This document shows positions 56,285-64,000 of a stretch of 64,000 bases of DNA, piece after piece. Every line of letters begins with the position of its first letter. Within the stretch, counting starts at the first letter, position 1. The notes below the pieces were generated by a model. It did not search any database and had not been told where the DNA came from. It was given only the letters and a program-made list of their open reading frames with translations. Both the position numbers and the translations under genes were made by a program. The DNA lies in NCBI GenBank assembly GCA_047967505.1, contig CM106540.1, one strand, 5' to 3'. The stretch is from Dipteris shenzhenensis (lineage: Eukaryota; Polypodiophyta; Polypodiopsida; Gleicheniales).

Positions 56285-58099
56285 TATCCACTGGTGGCAT
56301 TCTCCACAGAGATTGGCACAATTCCATATGATCTCTACACATGTGAGTTTAGGCTTCTCAATGACATTTCTTAGGGCCTAATAAGAGATTGGCACCACTG
56401 CCATTCTTCACTTGTACAAATGTTTACCCTACTATACTAGGAGGGGTATTCCAGTGATCATAGGAGAGTGGTGTCCGATTCCAATCCACATGTGAGTTTG
56501 ATGAACTCAGAGATTGACACAATTCCATATGATCTCTACACAGCGGAGACAGTGATCTCTACATAGAAGAATGCACATGTGAGTTTAGGATTCCTTGTGC
56601 ATGTTTGCAGGTCATGGTATGAGATTGGCACCAGTACCATTCTCCACTGTTGGCATTCTCCACAGAGATTAACACAATTCCATATGATCTCTACACAGCG
56701 GAGACAGTGACCACTACATAGAAGAATGCACATGTGAGTTTAGGCTTCTCAATGCCATTTCTTAGGGCCTATGCCATTCTCCACTTGTACAAATGTCTAC
56801 CCTACTATTCTAGGAGGGGCATTCCAGTGATCATAGGAGAGTGGTGTCCTATTCCATTCCACATGTGAGTGATGATGATCTCAGAGATTGACACAATTCC
56901 ATTTGATCTCTACACAGCGGAGACAGTCATCACTCCATAGAAGAATGCACATGTGAGTTTAGGATTCCTTGTGCATGTTTTCAGGTCATGGTATGAGATT
57001 GGCACCACTGCCATTCTCCACTGGTGGCATTCCCCACAGAGATTGACACAATTCCATATGATCTCTGCACAGTGGAGACAGTGATCACTACATAGAAGAA
57101 TGCACATGTGAGTTTCGGCTTCTCAATGACATTTCTTAGGGCCTAATAAGAGATTGGCACCACTGCCATTCTTCACTTGTACAAATGTTTACCCTACTAT
57201 ACTAGGAGGGGTATTCCAGTGATCATAGGAGAGTGGTGTCCAATTGCAATCCACATGTGAGTTTGATGAACTCAAAGATTGACACAATTCCATATGATCT
57301 CTACACAGCGGAGACAGTGATCTCTACATAGAAGAATGCACATGTGAGTTTAGGATTCCTTGTGCATGTTTGCAGGTCATGGTATGAGATTGGCACCAGT
57401 ACCATTCTCTAGTGATCACTACATAGAAGAATGCACATGTGAGTTTAGGCTTCTCAATGCCATTTCTTAGGGCCTAATAAGAGATTGACACCACTGCCAT
57501 TCTCCACTTGTACAAATGTTCACCTACTATTCTAGGAGGGGTATTCCAGTGATCATAGGAGAGTGGTGTCCTATTCCAATCCACATGTGAGTCTGATGAT
57601 CTCAGAGATTGACACAATTCCATATGATCTCTACACAGCGGAGACAATGATCACTCCATAGAAGAATGCACATGTGAGTTTAGGATTCCTTGTGCATGTT
57701 TTCAAGTCATGGTATGAGATTGGCACCACTGCCATTCTCCACTGGTGGCATTCTCCACAGAGATTGACACAATTCCATATGATCTCTGCACAGCGGAGAC
57801 AGTGACCACTACATAGAAGAATGCACATGTGAGTTTAGGCTTCTCAATGCCATTTCTTAGGGCCTAATAAGAGATTGGCACCACTACCATTCTCTTGTAC
57901 AAATGTTTACCCTACTATTCTAGGAGGGATATTCCAATGATCATAGAAGAGTGGTGTCCAATTCCAATCCACATGTGAGTCTGATGATCTCAGTATCATT
58001 ATGTAGGTGCCACCATGAGTTTGGCATCACTGCCATTCTCCACTAGTGGTTGTCTAGACAAACTAAACCTATAGATTGACATTCCAAGGCCTAATAAGA

Positions 58100-60733
58100 G
58101 ATTGACACAATTCCATATGATCTCTGCACAGCGGAGACAGTGATCACTACATAGAAGAATGCACATGTGAGTTTAGGCTTCTCAATGCCATTTCTTAGGG
58201 CCTAATAGGAGATTGGCACCACTGCCATTCTCCACTTGTACAAATGTCTACCCTACTATTCTAGGAGGGGTATTCCAGTGATCATAGGAGAGTGGTGTCC
58301 GATTCCAATCCACATGTGAGTGATGATGAACTCAGAGATTGACACAATTCCATATGATCTCTACACAGCGGAGACAGTGATCACTCCATAGAAGAATGCA
58401 CATGTGAGTATAGGATTCCTTGTGCATGTTTGCAGGTCATGGTATGAGATTGGCACCACTGCCATTCTCCACTGGTGGCATTCTCCACAGACATTGACAC
58501 AATTCCATATGATCTCTGCACAGCAGAGACAGTGATCACTACATAGAAGAATGCACATGTGAGTTTAGGGTTCTCAATGCCATTTATTAGGGCCTAACAA
58601 GAGATTGGCACCACTGCCATTCTCCACTTGTACAAATGTCTACCCTACTATTCTAGGAGGGGCATTCCAGTGATCATAGGAGAGTGGTGTACTATTCCAT
58701 TCCACATGTGAGTGATGATGATCTCAGAGATTGACACAATTCCATTTGATCTCTAAACAGCGGAGACAGTCATCACTCCATAGAAGAATGCACATGTGAG
58801 TTTAGGATTCCTTGTGCATGTTTTCAGGTCATGGTATGAGATTGGCACCACTGCCATTCTCCACTGGTGGCATTCCCCACAGAGATTGGCACAATTCCAT
58901 ATGATCTCTGCACATGTGAGTTTAGGCTTCTCAATGCCATTTCTTAGGGTCTAATAAGAGATTGGCACCACTGCCATTCTCCACTTGTACAAATGTTTAC
59001 CCTACTATTCTAGGGGGGGTATTCCAGTGATCATAGGAGAGTGGTGTCCTATTCCATTCCACATGTGAGTTTGATGATCTTAGTGTCATCATGTAGTTGC
59101 AAGCATGAGATTGGCACCACTGCCATTCTCCGCTAGTAGTAGTCTAGACAGACTGAACCTATAGATTGACATTCCACTAATTTTATTGGCTGCAGTAGGA
59201 TAATGGCAAAAGTGCCAATGCAGATGTGAGTTTAGGATTCCTTGTGCATGTTTTCAGGTCATGGTATGAGATTGGCACCACTGTCATTCTCAACTGGTGG
59301 CATTCTCCAAAGAGATTGACACAATTCCATATGATCTCTACATAGCAGAGACAGTGATGACTACATAGAAGGATGCACATGTGAATTTAGGCTTCTCAAT
59401 GCCATTTCTTGGGGCCTAATAAGAGACTGGCACCACTGCCATTCTCCACTTGTACAAATGTTTACCTACTATTCTAGGAGGGGTATTCCAGTGATCATAG
59501 GAGAGTGGTGTCATAGTGTAGTTGCAAGCATGAGATTGGCATCACTGCCATTCTCCACTAGTGGTAATCTAGAGTGGTGTCATAGTGTAGTTGCAAGCAT
59601 GAGATTGGCACCACTGCCATTCTTTACTTGCACAAATGTTTTCCCTACTATTCTAGGAGGGGTATTCCAATCATCATAGGAGAGTGGTGTCCGATTCCAA
59701 CCCACATGTGAGTCTGATGATCTCAGTGTCATTATGTAGGTGCCACCATGAGTTTGGCATCACTGCCATTTTCCACTAGTGGTTGTCTAGACAAACTAAA
59801 CCTATAGATTGACATACCACCACATAGAAGAATGCACATTACCACTAGCGGAGAATGGCAGTAGGAGAATGGCAAAAGTGCCAATGCACATGTGAGATTG
59901 GCACCACTGCCATTCTCCACTGGTGGCATTCTCCACATAGATTGACACAATTCCATGTGATCTCTGCACATGTGAATTTAGGCTTCTCAATGCCATTTCT
60001 TGGGGCCTAATAAGAGACTGGCCATTCTCCACTTGTACAAATGTTTACCCTACTATTCTAGGAGGGGTATTCCAGTGATCATAGGAGAGTGGTGTCATAG
60101 TGTAGTTGCAAGCATGAGATTGGCATCATTGCCAGTCTCCGCTAGTGGTAATCTAGACAAACTGAACCTATAGATTGACATTCCACTACATTGAAGGATG
60201 CACATTACCACTAGCGGAGAATGGCAGTAGGGTAATGGCAAAAGTGCCAATGCACATGTGAGTTTAAGATTCCTTGTGCATGTTTTCAGGTCATGGTATG
60301 AGATTGGCACCACTGCCATTCTCCACTGGTGGCATTCTCCACAGAGATTGGCACAAATCCATATGATCTCTACACAGCGGAGAGAGTGATCACTACATAG
60401 AAGGATGCACATTACCACTAGCGGAGAATGGCAGTAGGATAATGGCAAAAGTGCCAATGCACATGTGAGTTTAGGATTCCTTGTGCATGTTTTCAGGTCA
60501 TGGTATGAGATTGGCACCACTGCCATTCTCCACTGGTGGCATTCTCCACAGAGATTGGCACAATTCCATATGATCTCTGCACAGCGGAGAGAGTGATCAT
60601 TACATAGAAGAATGCACATTACCACTAGCGGAGAATGGCAATAGGATAATGGCAAAAGTGCCAATGCACATGTGAGTTTAGGATTCCTTGTGCATGTTTT
60701 CAGGTCATGGTATGAGATTGGCACCACTACCAT
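58100..60733. repeat. Large duplicated segment in the mosaic block, copy 2
   Basis: Partner of 53990-56284. Near its end the module series GGAGAATGGCAGTAGGATAATGGC is repeated one more time than in copy 1. Confidence 0.85.
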
Positions 60734-61138
60734 TCTCCACTAGTGGCATTCTCCACAGAGATTGGCACAATTCCATATGATCTCTGCACATGTGAGTTTG
60801 ATGGTCTCAGTGTCATTATGCATTTGCCAGCATGAGATTGGCATCACTGCCATTCTCCACTAGTGGTAATCTAGACAAACTAAACCTGTAGGTTGACATT
60901 CCACTATATTTATTGGCTCTAGTAGGATTATTTATTGGCTGTAGTGTGAGTTTGATGATCTCATTGTCATTATGTAGTTGCCAGCATGAGATTGGCATCA
61001 CTGCCATTCTCCATTAGTGGTAGTGCCAATGCACGTGTGAGTTTAGGATTCCTTGTGCATGTGAGTTTAGGCTTCTCAATGACATTTCTTAGGGCCTAAT
61101 AAGAGATTGGCACCACTATTCTAGGAGGGGTATTCCAT

Positions 61139-62010
61139 TGTGAATCCAAAATTTTGAATTAGGACATTCCATTGGGAGAATGGCACTAGTGCCATTCTCC
61201 ATTTTCCATGGGAGAACGGCACTAGTACCAATTTTGAATTAGGACATTCCATTGTGAATCCAAAATTTTGAATTAGGACATTCCATTGGGAGAATGGCAC
61301 TAGTGCCATTCTCCATTTTCCAATGGGAGAATGGCACTTGTACAAATTTTGAATTAGGACATTCCATTGTGAATCCAAAATTTGGAATTAGGACATTCCA
61401 TTGGGAGAATGGCACTAGTGCCATTCTCCATTTTCCAATGGGAGAATGGCACTAGTGCCAGTCTCCATTTTCCTATTACAAAGCCAAAAAATTAGGACAT
61501 TACATTTGGACATTCCATTGGGAGAATGGCACTAGTGCCATTCTCCATTTTCCAATGGGAGAATGGCACTAGTGCCATTCTCCATTTTCCTATTCCTAGT
61601 GCCATTCTCCATTTCCTATTACAATGGAGAATGGCACTAAACCTATAGATTGATACTCCACTAATTCCAATGGGAGAATGGCATTGGTGCCTTCTACCTT
61701 TGTGAAGCCAAAATTTTGAATTAGGACATTCCATTGGGAGAATGGCACTGGTGCCATTCTCCATTTTCCAATGGGAGAATGGCACTATTGCCAGTCTCCA
61801 TTTTCCTATTACAAAGCTAAAAACTTAGGACATTCCATTGGGAGAATGGCACTAGTGCCATTCTCCATTTTCCAATGGGAGAATGGCACTAGTGCCATTC
61901 TCCATTTTCCTATTCCTAGTGCCATTCTCCATTTTCATATTACAAAGCCAAAAAATTAGGACATTCCATTGGGAGAATGGCACTAGTGCCATTCTCATTC
62001 TCCAGTGCCA
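61139..62010. repeat. Palindrome array
   Basis: About nine copies of a perfect 26-bp palindrome, whose arm is GGAGAATGGCACT, are separated by ATTTTCCAATG or AAATTAGGACATTCCATTG spacers. The first is at 61175-61200. Because spacers such as TTTTCCAATGGGAGAA are partly symmetric too, long stretches can fold. It adjoins the mosaic block directly. Confidence 0.95.
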
Positions 62011-62039
62011 TTCTCCCATTGCAATGTCCTAATATAAAT

Positions 62040-62490
62040 TTCGGTTTTGAAATACAATTTCAAACAGAATAAAATGAATTTGAATTTAAATTTAATATTG
62101 GAGAGAATGGCATATGTGCCACTCTATATATCCAAATTCAAAAGGGAACAATGGTGGGAAGAGCACTGGTGCCACTCTCACGGACTTCTTATGAGGTCTT
62201 GGAGAATGGCACTGGTGCCATTCTCCATTTAAAATTAGAAATTCAATCTCTAAATTTGCCATTCAATCATGAAAATCAAAATTGAGATTGAAGTTAAACT
62301 TGAAATCAAAATTTAAAAACTAGAATGTAGGTTTTGAAATACAATTTCAAAAGAATAATTTCAATTTGAAATACAAATTGAAATTAAAATTATCAATATG
62401 AATTTGAATTTAAATTTAATATTGGAGAGAATGGCATAAGTGCCACTCTATATATCCAAAATTCAAAAGGGCACAATGGCGGGAAGACCT
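62040..62490. repeat. Two diverged copies of an AT-rich unit of about 340 bp
   Basis: GAATTTGAATTTAAATTTAA with TATTGGAGAGAATGGCATA and GTGCCACTCTATATATCC occurs at 62081-62130 and again at 62400-62455. Both are followed by AATTCAAAAGGG(A/C)ACAATGG. A GGAGAATGGCACTGGTGCC palindrome is at 62200-62224. Confidence 0.8.
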
Positions 62491-62639
62491 ATATTTCAAA
62501 ATTTGAATTATTTAGTAGTTTCAAATCAAGACCTTTTCTCTCATTTCAATTGATGCCTTTCCCTCATTCACTTTCTATTCATTCCAAAGCGGATTGGAGA
62601 GAGTCTCAGAGTCTGAGAGTTTTACTCACCACAGCTCGC

Positions 62640-62735
62640 ATGGAGATTCTTGAGGCAAGAAGGCTGAACTCCACCGGAGCTGCGAAGTTGATGGAGCTGG
62701 AAGCAAACAACACAATTGACGCTCAATCACTTCGG
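62640..62735 (+). CDS. Possible first coding exon of an unknown gene
   Basis: ATG at 62640 opens MEILEARRLNSTGAAKLMEL and continues EANNTIDAQSL to a possible donor TCG|GTAGCT at 62735. Amino-acid composition is normal and codon use is plausible. No family is recognised. No second exon was found before the window end, so this may be chance. The context after it is repeat-rich. Confidence 0.25.
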
Positions 62736-62984
62736 TAGCTTCCTCTCTAATTCACGGATTTTTTGCTTTGAAACGCTGATTTTCTATTGTTTAAGGAACG
62801 AAGCGCTCCCTTGGATTCACCATAGCCAATTCCTATATTTTATTAAGCTTTCCATAGTTAAATTCGAGCAAAGCGTACGTACGAAAGCTTACGAAAGTTA
62901 AAGTTTTGAAATCTTTTGTTAATCATCTCAGAAAGCTTAAGTTTTGAAAGCTTACCGTACGTTTAGATCTTTGGAAGTGTGAAT

Positions 62985-63150
62985 CCCTTCATTCTTTGGA
63001 AAAGCGAATCCTTCATGCTTCCATTCTTTGGAAAAGCGAATCCTTCATGCCTTTTTGGAAGTGCGAATCCCTTCAATCCTTCGAAAAGCAAAGAGAATGA
63101 ATAACAGCGAGCCGTGAATTCTTCATGCTTCGTTGGAAGAGAATCCCTTC
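62985..63150. repeat. Degenerate short tandem repeats
   Basis: CATTCTTTGGAAAAGCGAATCC with CTTCATGC occurs at 62990 and 63022 (32-bp spacing). Weaker TTGGAAGTGCGAATCCCTTCA copies surround them. Confidence 0.7.
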
Positions 63151-63179
63151 AATCTTTGGAAAAGCAAAGAGTAGAGAGG

Positions 63180-63470
63180 CTTGCTAAAGAGTGAGTAGGT
63201 GAACGATAGGCGGCGAGTCGAGCGGCGAGCATAGGAGCGATAAGAGTTTGAGTAGAACAACGATAGGCGGCGAGTGATGAGCGATAGGATTTTGAGTAGA
63301 TGAGATGAGAGTGAGTTTTAGTAGATTAGCGATAAGGGTATGTAGTGAAGCTAGAGGCGAGCAGACGAAGGCATGCTGTGATGAAAGAAAAGAGAGGGCG
63401 AGTCGAGCGGCGAGCAGCAAGAGGAAAAGTGAGGGCGAGTCGAGCGGCCAACAGAAAAGGCAAAAGACAA
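63180..63470. repeat. GGCGAGTCGAGCGGCGAGC-type imperfect repeats
   Basis: GGCGAGTCGAGCGGC occurs near 63210, 63398 and 63434. GATAGGCGGCGAGT occurs near 63205 and 63261. Open frames here on both strands are purine- or pyrimidine-biased and show no domain. Confidence 0.65.
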
Positions 63471-63666
63471 AGCTAAAGTTAGGAACTCGAAAAAGCGAAG
63501 GGAGGAAAGTCGTGCGAAAGTACAAATGAGATAACGATGGGCTCGAAAGCAGCACAGCATGCGAGGCAATCAACCTAGGGCAACGAGATGAAGGTACTAG
63601 GGTTTTTTAATTTTTTACCTTCGTTAGTTTAACCTTTTGCATTTAGTTAAAAAAAACGTTTAATAA

Positions 63667-63754
63667 ACCACACAAGGCTCTAGAAGCCTCTTGTAATAGG
63701 CTTTACAAGAACCACACAAGGCTCTAGAAGCCTCTTGTAATAGGCTTTACAAGA
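63667..63754. repeat. 44-bp tandem duplication
   Basis: ACCACACAAGGCTCTAGAAG... starts at 63667 and repeats exactly at 63711. Each unit contains two small hairpins, AGGCTCTAGAAGCCT and CTTGTAATAGGCTTTACAAG. Confidence 0.92.
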
Positions 63755-64000
63755 ACTACAGTCTTTTCAAGAGCATAAGAATATTAATTGTGGCTTTAAT
63801 GAATGCTTAGTTAAAAGAAAGTGTTAATAAATTGTATGTAACCTATCTACTAAAAAAGTAGACAAAGATGGAGAGTATCAGCATTTGATTGTGCCAACCA
63901 AAAATCTATTTTTGGTCAATGCCATCCCATTCTGCAAGATATTATAGGGAACGAAAACCTTACATATAAATTCTTTACGAATTATGTTAATTTAGAGAAT
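63755..64000. other. No gene seen
   Basis: AT-rich sequence without a supported feature. Confidence 0.4.

Larger units (their letters stand above)
51694..61138. repeat. Mosaic repeat block, about 9.4 kb
   Basis: Four or five modules are shuffled in mostly constant order. A: ATTGACACAATTCCATATGA...GGAGACAGTGATCACTACAT. B: ATTCCTTGTGCATGTTTTC...GGCACCACTGCCATTCTCCACTGGTGGCATTCTCC. C: CTTCTCAATGCCATTTCTTAG...ACAAATGTTTACCC...GGAGGGGTATTCC. D: GTCTAGACAAACTAAACC...ATTGACATTCCAC. The A-B-A-C series is about 390 bp and two series make about 730-820 bp. Divergence is a few percent to about 15 percent. The many near-identical 60-80 codon open frames on the minus strand (MCILLCSDHCLRCAEIIWNC) are by-products. 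No transposase, LTR or long terminal inverted repeat was found. Confidence 0.93.

Noticed and set aside
51694-61138. Ten or more similar 60-80 codon open frames (MCILLCSDHCLRCAEIIWNC-type) on the minus strand
   Set aside because: They follow the repeat modules, vary in frame and ending with module shuffling, and have no start context or domain. They are by-products of the repeat.
51694-62010. CRISPR-like array of repeats and spacers
   Set aside because: Repeat units are of unequal length and shuffled, the spacers are themselves repeats, and the DNA is nuclear plant DNA.
63184-63573. Overlapping open frames near the right end
   Set aside because: They come from purine-rich GGCGAGTCGAGCGGC repeats and are open on both strands without domain content.

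Overview
This is nuclear DNA from a land plant with a large genome dominated by LTR retrotransposons. Evidence: nested Ty1/copia and Ty3/gypsy elements primed by plant initiator-Met tRNA, intron-containing genes with GT-AG borders, a plant-type Raf-like MAPKKK, and a plant-type FCP1/NIF domain carrying DLNG. A fern or similar seed-free plant is my guess from the repeat density and the unusual gene content. Nothing here fixes the species.

Layout. 1-5825: 5' two-thirds of a minus-strand Ty3/gypsy element (pol, protease/zinc knuckle, broken gag, leader with tandem repeats and a hairpin, LTR). 6530-17737: a dead minus-strand copia (Copia-1) with matching CTCAA target duplications, interrupted by a related dead plus-strand copia (Copia-2, 8753-14606). 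17743-21086: intron-like DNA with a 33-bp minisatellite and an 82-bp retroposon, then the last three exons of a Raf-like kinase gene. 21087-30821: mostly AT-rich DNA with a decayed gypsy remnant (26420-27640). 30822-32887: 5' end of another copia (Copia-C), cut off in gag by a mosaic repeat. 33621-46216: a copia family present as two nested copies. Copia-A is split by an inversion of 33621-38144. The intact Copia-B (38872-44320) sits inside it. 46217-51510: a minus-strand host gene. 51694-62500: about 10 kb of mosaic and palindromic repeats. 62500-64000: repeat-rich flank with one weak exon candidate.

The most interesting part is the host gene. Three long exons join in matching phases (D|N at phase 0, then G|GG at phase 1). 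They encode a ParB/sulfiredoxin-like segment, a segment resembling a beta-class amino-DNA methyltransferase with degenerate motifs, and an FCP1/NIF-type HAD phosphatase domain. A fourth exon begins a SET domain. Copia-A inserted inside that SET domain (GTAAT target duplication). An inversion then carried the rest of the SET domain to 36448-36849 on the opposite strand. Putting the pieces back is a deduction from TSDs, breakpoints and reading frame, and all three agree.

The gene is also tied to a palindrome, GGAGAATGGCACT followed by its own reverse complement. Variants lie in at least two introns. A pure array lies at 61139-62000, and diverged relatives build the 9.4-kb mosaic block starting about 180 bp upstream of the gene's start codon. 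Whether a ParB-like protein beside palindromic arrays is a functional pairing is speculation, and it is labelled so below.
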